Shown: positions 6,695 to 12,322 of the stretch, piece after piece
Layout of the letters: the number at the start of each line of letters is the position of its first letter
How positions within the stretch are numbered: position 1 is the first letter of the stretch
Source of the DNA: an uncultured bacterium
GTDB lineage: Bacteria > Bacillota > Clostridia > Oscillospirales > Acutalibacteraceae
Length of the DNA: 14,000 bases
Direction of reading: 5' to 3'
Assembly: GCA_905215105.1 (NCBI GenBank)
Contig: CAJMOI010000040.1
Location: forward strand, 1 to 14,000
Translations under genes and position numbers: made by a program
Notes under the pieces: model-generated
The model's database searches: none
Told to the model about the DNA's origin: nothing
Seen by the model: only the letters and a program-made list of their open reading frames with translations

Positions 6695-7210
6695 TCAGTC
6701 CTCGCTGTCAAAAATTCCCGGAATGGGGCGCACCAGAATGACGCCCTTTTCCAGACTGGTTTCGGCAATCATGGCGTCCACCGCAGGAAACAGGTATTCT
6801 TTTCCGTTTTCTCCCTGAATCCGATAGACATCGTTGGCGCCGGTCTGGAAAACCTCCTGTACTTTTCCGTACACAACACCGGTTTCCGCATCCTGCACCT
6901 TCATGCCGATCAGATCCTGAATGAAATAGCGGCCTTCCGGCAGTTTGGCATCCTTCCGCGCCAGATACAGCACTTTTCCCCGAAGCAGATCGCCCTGGGT
7001 GGCGCTCTCCACGCCTTCCAGCTTCATCAGCACCAGAGACTTGTGGACTCTGGCCCCCAGCACCTTGACGGGCGTTTCGCCGCCGTTCCAGTACAGGGTT
7101 TTAAAGCCGGTGAGGAAGTCCGCCGAATCGCACCAGGGCTCTACCCGAAGCTCTCCCCGGATGCCGTGGGTACCCACAATTTTTCCTGCTTCCAAGAATT
7201 CCTTGCCCAT
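6695..7210 (-). CDS. rimM: Ribosome maturation factor RimM
   Basis: 171 residues, normal length. RimM helps mature the 30S head region by binding ribosomal protein S19. The N-terminal RimM beta-barrel covers about residues 1-90 (AGKIVGTHGIRGELRVEP near the start, a conserved signature), and the C-terminal PRC-barrel about 97-170 (LIGMKVQDAETGVVYGKV, then TGANDVYRI). ATG 7210 has AAGGAGGA 5-6 bp upstream. It sits between khpA and trmD, its standard place. The 77-bp gap to khpA holds a terminator-like hairpin, so rimM-trmD may be transcribed at a lower level than the upstream genes. Confidence 0.95.
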   Translation of the reverse strand: MGKEFLEAGKIVGTHGIRGELRVEPWCDSADFLTGFKTLYWNGGETPVKVLGARVHKSLVLMKLEGVESATQGDLLRGKVLYLARKDAKLPEGRYFIQDLIGMKVQDAETGVVYGKVQEVFQTGANDVYRIQGENGKEYLFPAVDAMIAETSLEKGVILVRPIPGIFDSED

Positions 7211-7237
7211 GGGGGTCCTCCTTTTTTCACTGTTTCA

Positions 7238-7279
7238 GATAAAATAAAGGGCCGTGACAACTCCCTGTCATGGCCCTTT
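7238..7279 (-). terminator. Terminator-like hairpin inside the operon, between khpA and rimM
   Basis: On the minus strand AAAGGGCC pairs with GGCCCTTT (arms 7272-7279 and 7246-7253); after one A.C mismatch the stem continues TGACA/TGTCA, with a 6-nt loop. It is followed by TTTATTTTATC. It begins 8 bp after the khpA stop. No promoter with both boxes is visible between it and rimM, so partial read-through is likely. Confidence 0.7.
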
Positions 7280-7287
7280 CATTTGGT

Positions 7288-7521
7288 TTAACCGATTTCC
7301 ACAGCGACTTTGCCGTTTTCGCGGGTAGCCGCCGCGCGCATCACCACGCGGATGGCTCTGGCAATCCGTCCCTGCTTGCCGATGACGCGGCCCATGTCCT
7401 CTTCTGCTACATGCAGATGATAGACCACGGTCCCGTCCTCCAGAGGAGCGTCTGCCGTCACCGTAACAGCGTCCGGGTTTTCAACAAGTCCCTGTGCAAT
7501 GGACACCAGCAACTCCTGCAT
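7288..7521 (-). CDS. khpA: KH-domain RNA-binding protein KhpA (YlqC family)
   Basis: 77 residues, a single KH domain with the RNA-binding loop GKQG (GRVIGKQGRIARAIR). In Firmicutes KhpA pairs with KhpB/EloR and binds many RNAs, affecting cell elongation and sRNA function; that is known of the family, not shown here. ATG 7521 was chosen over an upstream in-frame TTG because GGAGGAA, the ribosome binding site, overlaps that TTG. It lies 18 bp after rpsP, in the standard operon position. The fold is about residues 1-76 and nothing is missing. Confidence 0.93.
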   Translation of the reverse strand: MQELLVSIAQGLVENPDAVTVTADAPLEDGTVVYHLHVAEEDMGRVIGKQGRIARAIRVVMRAAATRENGKVAVEIG

Positions 7522-7539
7522 GGCTCGTTCCTCCAATTC

Positions 7540-7782
7540 TTACAGCACGCCGTGCTTCTTGAACAGAGCCTTTACGGTATCGGTGGGCTGAGCGCCGTTG
7601 GCGATCCACTTCTTGGCCTTCTCGGGGTCAACCTTCACCACAGAGGGCTCCTGCATGGGGTTGTAGTAGCCGATCTCCTCGATGAAACGGCCATCGCGGG
7701 GATAGCGGGAATCTGCAACAACGATACGATAGAAAGGAGCCTTCTTGGCGCCCATTCTGCGAAGTCTGATTTTAACTGCCAT
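7540..7782 (-). CDS. rpsP: 30S ribosomal protein S16
   Basis: 80 residues, normal length. S16 binds 16S rRNA and stabilises the 5' domain of the 30S subunit. The N-terminal signature MAVKIRLRRMGAKKAPFYRI and the following VVADSRYPRDGRFIEEIGYY are highly conserved family features, and the C-terminal half ends in the usual PTDTVKALFKKHGVL. ATG 7782 has GGAGGT upstream at good spacing. It follows ffh after a 93-bp gap without a recognisable promoter or terminator and precedes khpA by 18 bp, the classical arrangement. Confidence 0.98.
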   Translation of the reverse strand: MAVKIRLRRMGAKKAPFYRIVVADSRYPRDGRFIEEIGYYNPMQEPSVVKVDPEKAKKWIANGAQPTDTVKALFKKHGVL

Positions 7783-7875
7783 TGTACTGTACCTCCAAAA
7801 TCAATTCCTGAATAATAAATATATCTTCATCAATGGGAGTACCCGTTCCCGGTTTCCCCACCGAGTGAATTCCTG

Positions 7876-9222
7876 TTACATGGGCGGCATCATCGGGGGC
7901 ATCATCCGACGGCGCTTGCCCTTCCCCTTGCCGGGGCGGAGCTGCTTCATCATTTTCTGCATCTGTTCAAACTGACGCAGCAGCCGGTTTACGTCCTCCA
8001 CCTTCATGCCGCTGCCCGCTGCAATTCTGCGCTTGCGGGAGGGGTTGATGATTTCGGGCTTTTCCCGCTCTCTGGGCGTCATGGACAGGATGATGGCTTT
8101 CATGTGCTCCATCATCTGGTCACTGTTGTCCAGATCCACGTTTTTCAGCTGTTTATCCACACCGGGCAGCTTGGAAATGACGTTTTTCAGGGGTCCCATC
8201 TTCTTCACCTGTTCAAACTGCTCCAGCAGGTCGTTCAGGTCGAAGCGGTTCTGCATCATTTTTTCAGCGGCCTTTTTGGCGGCGTCCTCGTCCAGCTTCA
8301 GCTGAGCGTCTTCAATCAGGGAGAGCACATCGCCCATACCCAGAATTCTCGACGCCATGCGGTCGGGATGGAAGGCTTCCAGATCCCCCAGCTTTTCGCC
8401 CACACCGGCAAACTTGATGGGCTTTCCGGTGACGGAGCGGATGGAAAGGGCCGCACCGCCGCGGGTATCGCCGTCCAGCTTGGTGAGGATGACGCCGGTG
8501 ATATCCAGCAGGTCGTCAAAGGTCTTGGCCACATTCACGGCTTCCTGACCGGTCATGGAGTCCACCACCAGCAGAATGTCAGAGGGATTTACGGCGGCCT
8601 TGATTTCCTTCAGCTCGTTCATCAGCGCTTCGTCAATCTGTAACCGGCCGGCGGTATCGATCAAAACATAGTCATAACCGTAGTCTTTTGCGTGACGGAT
8701 GGCGGCCTGTGCGATTTTCACCGGTTTCTCGGTGCCCATTTCAAAAACGGGGGTGTCCACCTGTCCGCCCACCACCTGCAGCTGTTTGATAGCAGCAGGA
8801 CGGTAAATATCACAGGCAACCAGCAGCGGGCGATGGCCCTTGGTTTTCAGATGCTTGGCCAGCTTGGCGGCATGGGTGGTTTTACCGGCGCCCTGCAAGC
8901 CGCAGAGCATCACCACTGCCGGCGGCTTGGACGGCATATCCAGCCTTGCCTGGGAACCGCCCATCAGTGCGGTCAGTTCCTCGTTGACGATCTTGATGAC
9001 CATCTGGGCCGGCGTCAGGCTCTCCATGACCTCCGCGCCGATGGCCCGTTCCGTCACTTTTGCAGTGAACTCCTTGGCGACCTTATAGTTGACATCGGCT
9101 TCCAGCAGCGCCAGCCGCACTTCGCGCATGGCCTCCCGTACATCCGATTCACTCAGTTTACCCTTGGAACGGAGCTTTTTAAATGAATTGCTCAGTTTTT
9201 CCGCAAGTCCTTCAAAAGCCAC
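7876..9222 (-). CDS. ffh: Signal recognition particle protein Ffh (SRP54)
   Basis: 448 residues, typical length. Ffh binds SRP RNA and hydrophobic signal sequences on nascent chains and docks with FtsY at the membrane. The N domain (1-90) opens VAFEGLAEKLSNSFKKL; the G domain has P-loop GLQGAGKTT (108-116), DTAGR (189-193) and TKLDGDTRGG (247-256); the M domain (from about 300) contains RKRRIAAGSG and a methionine-rich helix. The C-terminus ends in a basic then Met/Pro tail (GKGKRRRMMPPMMPPM). The start is a GTG at 9222: it gives the family N-terminus (VAFEGL) and has AAAGGA 8 bp upstream, whereas an in-frame ATG at 9267 adds an unrelated basic stretch and overlaps the end of ylxM. The gap to ylxM is 41 bp. 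Confidence 0.97.
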   Translation of the reverse strand: MAFEGLAEKLSNSFKKLRSKGKLSESDVREAMREVRLALLEADVNYKVAKEFTAKVTERAIGAEVMESLTPAQMVIKIVNEELTALMGGSQARLDMPSKPPAVVMLCGLQGAGKTTHAAKLAKHLKTKGHRPLLVACDIYRPAAIKQLQVVGGQVDTPVFEMGTEKPVKIAQAAIRHAKDYGYDYVLIDTAGRLQIDEALMNELKEIKAAVNPSDILLVVDSMTGQEAVNVAKTFDDLLDITGVILTKLDGDTRGGAALSIRSVTGKPIKFAGVGEKLGDLEAFHPDRMASRILGMGDVLSLIEDAQLKLDEDAAKKAAEKMMQNRFDLNDLLEQFEQVKKMGPLKNVISKLPGVDKQLKNVDLDNSDQMMEHMKAIILSMTPREREKPEIINPSRKRRIAAGSGMKVEDVNRLLRQFEQMQKMMKQLRPGKGKGKRRRMMPPMMPPM

Positions 9223-9263
9223 ACCGTCACCGTCCTTTCTCCTCCGGCCAATCCGGTTTTCCG

Positions 9264-9629
9264 TCAATCCTCACACAACCGCCGGGCTGTGTCGAGGATG
9301 GTTCCCACTTCCCGCTCCACATCGCGGGAATAGGCGTGATGTTCGTTATATTCCTGAATCCGGAGCGCCGCTTCACAGATCTGTGACAGGCCCTCCCGCA
9401 TTTCGAGAAATCGTTTTGCAAGCCCCAGACGCTCCTCCATTTCCAGCAGCTGGCTCTCCGCCCGCTTGATGGAATCCCGGACGCCCTGACGGGTAATTCC
9501 CTGATCATCGGCAATCTCGGCCAGAGAAAGGTCCTCGTTATAATAGAATTCAATCATTTCCCGCTGCTTTTCCGTCAGCATTTCGCCGTAAAAATCCAGC
9601 AGGAAAGAAATCTGCAAATCCTTTGCCAT
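9264..9629 (-). CDS. ylxM: YlxM/p13-family putative DNA-binding protein
   Basis: 121 residues. YlxM proteins are small helix-turn-helix proteins encoded just before ffh in Firmicutes and are linked to SRP function or its regulation. Residues about 15-65 resemble a sigma-70 region 4-like HTH (LTEKQREMIEFYYNEDLSLA, then EIADDQGITRQGVRDSIKRA), followed by a long helical segment (ESQLLEMEERLGLAKRFLEM). ATG 9629 has GGGAGGCGG upstream. It is the first gene of the ylxM-ffh-rpsP-khpA-rimM-trmD unit. A 9-bp-arm inverted repeat at the predicted transcription start might be its own operator, but that is speculation. Confidence 0.93.
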   Translation of the reverse strand: MAKDLQISFLLDFYGEMLTEKQREMIEFYYNEDLSLAEIADDQGITRQGVRDSIKRAESQLLEMEERLGLAKRFLEMREGLSQICEAALRIQEYNEHHAYSRDVEREVGTILDTARRLCED

Positions 9630-9651
9630 GGGGACCGCCTCCCGGGGGTTT

Positions 9652-9674
9652 CTGTAAAGAGATTTTCTTTACAG
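9652..9674 (-). promoter_or_regulatory. Inverted repeat at the predicted 5' end of the ylxM operon mRNA
   Basis: CTGTAAAGA (9652-9660) and TCTTTACAG (9666-9674) are perfect 9-bp arms around 5 nt. The right arm ends where transcription is predicted to start (about 9674), so the mRNA would begin directly with this hairpin, a few nt before the ribosome binding site (about 9637-9645). It could protect the 5' end, modulate translation, or be a DNA operator. Confidence 0.55.
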
Positions 9675-9680
9675 CTATGA

Positions 9681-9709
9681 ACTATACCATATTCCGGCGG
9701 GAAAGTCAA
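9681..9709 (-). promoter_or_regulatory. Promoter of the ylxM-ffh-rpsP-khpA-rimM-trmD operon
   Basis: TTGACT (9704-9709), 17-bp spacer, TATAGT (9681-9686) preceded by TGG (extended -10) on the minus strand. Predicted start is near 9674, about 45 nt before the ylxM ATG. Confidence 0.85.
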
Positions 9710-9818
9710 GAAAAAACGCCGCTGTTCCGGGATTTTTTGCACCTTTCGGCTCATTGACCGGCAGAACCCTTCCCAAAGGCTGATTCTGTGAATTTTGCCG
9801 GAAGCTGTTTCCTGCGTC

Positions 9819-9847
9819 TTGCTTTCAGACCGGAAATCCTCTATCAT
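9819..9847 (+). promoter_or_regulatory. Possible promoter of the HAD hydrolase gene
   Basis: TTGCTT (9819-9824), 17-bp spacer, TATCAT (9842-9847). The -10 is good and the -35 poor. Predicted start is near 9854, about 33 nt before the gene. It would be divergent from the ylxM promoter, about 110 bp away. Confidence 0.4.
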
Positions 9848-9886
9848 AAAAGCAGAAATCTCCTTTTGAGAAAGGGGCTGTTTGCC

Positions 9887-10534
9887 ATGACACTGACCAC
9901 CATTCTCTGGGACTGGAACGGAACCCTGGCCGACGACGTACAGGTGGCCCTGCGCTCCGTCAACGACATTCTCGCCCGGCGAAACCGCTCTCCCATCACC
10001 ACAGAGGACTACTATTCCTATATAGACACCCCCATCCGCCGCTTTTACGAGCACCTGTTTTCCCCATTGGATGACCAGCTCTTTGACCGGATTCTCACGG
10101 AATTCAACGAGGGCTACCGCCTGCATATGAAGGAAACCGGCCTGATGGAGGGCGGTGCGGAAACGCTGGAACGGTTCCGGAAAGCGGGACTGCGCCAGAT
10201 CATCGTCTCGTCCAGCCAGCTGGGGGAAGTGCAGCACTTCTGCCGCCTGTTCGGAACCGAATCGTATTTTCAGCAGATTCTGGGCGCCAGTGACTTTCAG
10301 GCCGCGGGAAAAGTGGACATGGCCTGCCGGTTTCTGAAAGAACAGGGCATTGCCCCGGAAGAATGCGCCGTCATTGGGGACACCCTGCACGACCGGGACA
10401 TGGCAAAGGCCATCGGCTGCCCCGTGTGCCTGCTGGACCGGGGACATCAGGGACGAAAAGAGCTGGAAGCCTCGGGAGAGCCGGTGTTTCATCGGTTGGA
10501 GGACATCGGGGACTTTCTGCTCTCGGGAATTTGA
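9887..10534 (+). CDS. HAD-superfamily hydrolase, phosphoglycolate phosphatase-like
   Basis: 215 residues from ATG 9887, preceded by AAAGGGG; the longer reading frame from 9788 spans the promoter region. HAD phosphatases remove phosphate through an aspartyl-phosphate intermediate. Motif I is DWNGTLADD with nucleophile D9; the usual second aspartate (DxDGT) is N11. Motif II is the serine run in IIVSSSQ, motif III the lysine in AAGKVDMA, and motif IV GDTLHDRDMAKAIG with the metal-binding aspartates. The segment between motifs I and II is an alpha-helical cap of the C1 type (about 15-85). The DWNGT form occurs in a known subgroup annotated as phosphoglycolate phosphatase-like, so the Asn is probably not a defect. 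The substrate cannot be told. Its stop codon lies inside the -35 box of the next promoter. Confidence 0.88.
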   Translation: MTLTTILWDWNGTLADDVQVALRSVNDILARRNRSPITTEDYYSYIDTPIRRFYEHLFSPLDDQLFDRILTEFNEGYRLHMKETGLMEGGAETLERFRKAGLRQIIVSSSQLGEVQHFCRLFGTESYFQQILGASDFQAAGKVDMACRFLKEQGIAPEECAVIGDTLHDRDMAKAIGCPVCLLDRGHQGRKELEASGEPVFHRLEDIGDFLLSGI

Positions 10535-10559
10535 CAAGTTTTTCGATTTCCGGTATATT
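10531..10559 (+). promoter_or_regulatory. Strong promoter of the ECF S component/methyltransferase unit
   Basis: A perfect TTGACA (10531-10536), 17-bp spacer, then TATATT (10554-10559). The TGA stop codon of the HAD gene (10532-10534) is part of the -35 box. Predicted start is near 10566, leaving a leader of about 200 nt before ATG 10769. Confidence 0.85.
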
Positions 10560-10566
10560 GTACCGG
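10550..10566. promoter_or_regulatory. Dyad over the -10 box and start site, candidate operator
   Basis: CCGGTA-TATTG-TACCGG: perfect 6-bp arms around 5 bp, covering the start of the -10 hexamer and the predicted start site. A repressor bound here would block transcription. The right arm is part of the palindrome TACCGGTA (10561-10568), which recurs inside the coding region at 10861-10868. No regulator gene is adjacent. Confidence 0.4.
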
Positions 10567-10574
10567 TATGAATT

Positions 10575-10591
10575 TCCGCCATGAAGGCGGA
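10575..10591 (+). promoter_or_regulatory. First leader hairpin (AUGAA loop)
   Basis: TCCGCC (10575-10580) and GGCGGA (10586-10591) form a perfect 6-bp stem with loop ATGAA, about 10 nt after the predicted transcription start. The same loop closes the inner stem of the terminator further down the leader. Confidence 0.55.
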
Positions 10592-10614
10592 CAAAGGAAG
10601 ATGAACTTTCGTTT

Positions 10615-10662
10615 CCCGCAGCGTTTGGCAACAAGCCGAAGCGTGCGGGCTTTTGGTGTTTT
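10615..10662 (+). promoter_or_regulatory. Second leader hairpin, possible aptamer stem or early terminator
   Basis: CCCGCA (10615-10620) pairs with TGCGGG (10644-10649). Inside, CG-TT-T-GGC (10622-10629) pairs with GCC-G-AA-CG (10635-10643) with single-G bulges, closing the loop AACAA (10630-10634). It is followed by CTTTTGGTGTTTT, a weak U-rich tail, so it could be a weak terminator or simply a structural stem. Confidence 0.5.
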
Positions 10663-10666
10663 CAGG

Positions 10667-10720
10667 AAAAAAGCCGACAGGGCTGGCTGCATGAAGCGGC
10701 TGTGCACTGCCGGTTTTTTT
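10667..10720 (+). terminator. Leader terminator (attenuator) before the ECF S component gene
   Basis: AAAAAAGCCG-A-CAG (10667-10680) pairs with CTG-C-CGG-TTTTTTT (10707-10720), with one A.C mismatch. An inner stem GCTGC/GCGGC (10686-10690, 10696-10700) closes loop ATGAA. Seven T follow the GC part of the stem. An alternative hairpin AGCC/GGCT (10672-10675, 10681-10684) would destroy the terminator stem and could act as anti-terminator. It lies between promoter and gene, 48 bp before the ATG, the layout expected for attenuation. Confidence 0.7.
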
Positions 10721-10768
10721 GTGCCGAAACACCCCATTCCCCAACTCATAAACGAAAGGACGATTCTC

Positions 10769-11293
10769 ATGACCCGAATCAAAACCACCAAACACCTTGT
10801 TTTCACCGCCCTGTGCATTGCACTGGGCCTGCTGCTGCCCAGTGTATTCCATATGTTCGGTACCGGTACCCAGTTTCTGCCCATGCACCTGCCGGTGCTG
10901 CTGTGCGGATTCCTCTGCGGCGGCCCCTGGGGCACGGTATGCGGCCTGCTGACCCCGCTGCTGTCCTCCCTGCTCACCCAGATGCCGCCCCTGTTCCCCA
11001 CCGCTCTAGCCATGATGCTGGAACTGTGCGCATACGGCGCTCTCACCGGCATTTTCTACCGGAAACTGCGGCTCAATGTCTATGTTTCCCTGCTGTTGGC
11101 CATGATCGGTGGACGGATTGTATCCGGATTGGCCAACGCTCTGTTTATGGGGCTGGCTAACGCCCCCTATGGCTTCCAGATGTTCCTCACTGCCAGCTTT
11201 GTCACGGCGCTGCCGGGCATTCTCATTCAGATTATCGTGATTCCCCTGCTGGTACTGGCTTTGCAGAAAGCCGGTTTTCTGACCCGGGACTAA
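10769..11293 (+). CDS. ECF transporter S component (substrate-binding membrane subunit), specificity unknown
   Basis: 174 residues from ATG 10769, preceded by AAAGGA; the reading frame stays open upstream to 10568, but that part is leader RNA. The protein is almost wholly hydrophobic, with about six membrane segments (roughly 9-29, 37-53, 55-72, 76-96, 103-125, 138-168). The first carries A14xxxA18 (TALCIALG), the motif by which S components contact EcfT. S components capture a vitamin or similar micronutrient outside the cell and share an EcfA/A'/T energising module, normally encoded elsewhere; none is in the window. FLPMHLPVLLCGFLCG and ITPLLSSL-like segments resemble a common clostridial group of unassigned specificity; it does not look like BioY, ThiT, RibU or FolT. 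It is followed 28 bp later by a methyltransferase gene. Confidence 0.85.
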   Translation: MTRIKTTKHLVFTALCIALGLLLPSVFHMFGTGTQFLPMHLPVLLCGFLCGGPWGTVCGLLTPLLSSLLTQMPPLFPTALAMMLELCAYGALTGIFYRKLRLNVYVSLLLAMIGGRIVSGLANALFMGLANAPYGFQMFLTASFVTALPGILIQIIVIPLLVLALQKAGFLTRD

Positions 11294-11321
11294 GGGGCAA
11301 ACGAAACAGAAAGGACTTCCT

Positions 11322-11909
11322 ATGGATACTCAATACATCCGTGCATTTTTTGACCAGCGGGCTGCCCGCTGGGACGAAACCTGTCATCATGACCCCAACC
11401 GGATTTCCGCCATCGCCGCCCTGGCCCAGGTGCATCCCGGGGATCGGGTACTGGACATCGCCTGCGGCACCGGGGTTTTCATACCCCAGCTGCTGCGATA
11501 TGAACCGGCTTCCGTGCTGGGCATCGATTTTTCCGCCGAAATGATCCGGTGTGCCAAAGAAAAGCTGTCGGACCCCCGGGTACGGCTGGAATCGGTGGAT
11601 CTGTTTGACCTGACAGAGACCGGTTTTGACATCGCCACCATTTACAGCGCCTACCCCCATTTTCCCGACAAAGAAGCGCTGGTGGAAACCCTCTTTTCCC
11701 TGCTGCGGCCCGGCGGACGGTTCCTCATTGCTCACAGCGAAAGCCGACACACCATCAACAGCCGCCACCATCAGGGCGCACAGGCGGTTTCTGTCCCCCT
11801 CCGTCCGGTGAGAGAGGAAGCCGCCGTCTGGGAATCCCGCTTTACACTGGACATTCTGGCGGATACGGAATCCTTCTATTTGATTTCCGGAACTCGAAAA
11901 GACGGATAA
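11322..11909 (+). CDS. Class I SAM-dependent methyltransferase
   Basis: 195 residues from ATG 11322, preceded by AAAGGA at good spacing. It has a Rossmann-type methyltransferase core: motif I VLDIACGTG (43-51), acidic residue D69 in VLGIDFSAEMI for the ribose of SAM, motif II region FDIATIYSAYPHF, and motif III LLRPGGRFLIAH. The N-terminus (YIRAFFDQRAARWDETCHHD) is an amphipathic helix typical of small-molecule methyltransferases. Nothing indicates an RNA or protein substrate; no extra domains. It lies 28 bp after the ECF S component gene with no promoter between, so the two are an operon and the enzyme may modify or salvage the transported compound (inference). The ORF ends 12 bp before a terminator hairpin. 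Confidence 0.88.
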   Translation: MDTQYIRAFFDQRAARWDETCHHDPNRISAIAALAQVHPGDRVLDIACGTGVFIPQLLRYEPASVLGIDFSAEMIRCAKEKLSDPRVRLESVDLFDLTETGFDIATIYSAYPHFPDKEALVETLFSLLRPGGRFLIAHSESRHTINSRHHQGAQAVSVPLRPVREEAAVWESRFTLDILADTESFYLISGTRKDG

Positions 11910-11921
11910 TCTTATCTAACA

Positions 11922-11955
11922 AAAAAGACTGCGGAAGTTTTTCCACAGCCTTTTT
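11922..11955 (-). terminator. Terminator between the convergent methyltransferase and azlD genes
   Basis: Arms 11922-11936 and 11941-11955 flank a 4-nt loop. Read on the minus strand (azlCD transcript) the stem AAAAAGGCTGTGGAA / TTCCGCAGTCTTTTT is fully paired using two G.U wobbles and ends in a T run. On the plus strand the same two positions are A.C mismatches, so it should be weaker for the methyltransferase transcript, though a T run also follows. Confidence 0.75.
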
Positions 11956-11980
11956 GATTTTGGTTGAGAACTTTCCGGGA

Positions 11981-12322
11981 TTACCCGAAGGACAGAACCT
12001 GCATCCACACCAGTGCCTGTTCCACAATCAACACCGCAGCCACCGCTCCCAGTGCCACCGTGAGCAGGCTGCGGTTTTTCCATGCCAGCAGCAGCGCTAC
12101 CGCCAGTCCGGCCAACGCTGACCAGAGGCTGGAAGTGGATTCCAGAATGGCGGGAAAGGTCATGGCCGCCAGCACTGCATAGGGAACATAGGCCAGAAAG
12201 GATTTGACGAACCGGTTTTCGATTTTTTTCCGAAACAGAGTCAGCGGAAGCATTCGCACCAGATAGGTGACGCCTGCCATAATGAGAATCGCGGTGAAAA
12301 TATAAGGCAGATTTTCCGTCAT
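11981..12322 (-). CDS. azlD: AzlD-family small subunit of branched-chain amino-acid exporter
   Basis: 113 residues with four hydrophobic segments (about 5-23, 41-59, 64-81, 86-106), the usual size and layout of AzlD. Together with AzlC it forms a two-component exporter of branched-chain amino acids (BrnFE type). The start is ATG 12322: it overlaps the azlC stop in ATGA (12319-12322), the classic sign of translational coupling; the longer in-frame ORF upstream lies inside azlC. MLPLTLFRKKIENRFVKSFL is a recognisable family segment. The gene ends just before the convergent terminator. Confidence 0.9.
   Translation of the reverse strand: MTENLPYIFTAILIMAGVTYLVRMLPLTLFRKKIENRFVKSFLAYVPYAVLAAMTFPAILESTSSLWSALAGLAVALLLAWKNRSLLTVALGAVAAVLIVEQALVWMQVLSFG

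Noticed and set aside
9223..9267. Alternative ffh start at ATG 9267
   Set aside because: It adds 15 residues unlike any Ffh N-terminus, overlaps the end of ylxM and contains the ribosome binding site of GTG 9222.
10667..10720. T-box leader reading of the ECF attenuator
   Set aside because: There is a TGG in a bulge-like context, but no recognisable T-box core sequence, no specifier stem, and too little RNA upstream for a normal stem I.
10568..10768. In-frame 67-codon N-terminal extension of the ECF S component
   Set aside because: The ATG at 10568 has no ribosome binding site and the extension is basic leader sequence containing a terminator. ATG 10769 has AAAGGA and gives the normal S component N-terminus.
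9575..10888. Minus-strand ORF of 437 codons opposite the HAD gene
   Set aside because: Codon-aligned antisense of the HAD gene that runs on through two promoters and a leader; no family features.
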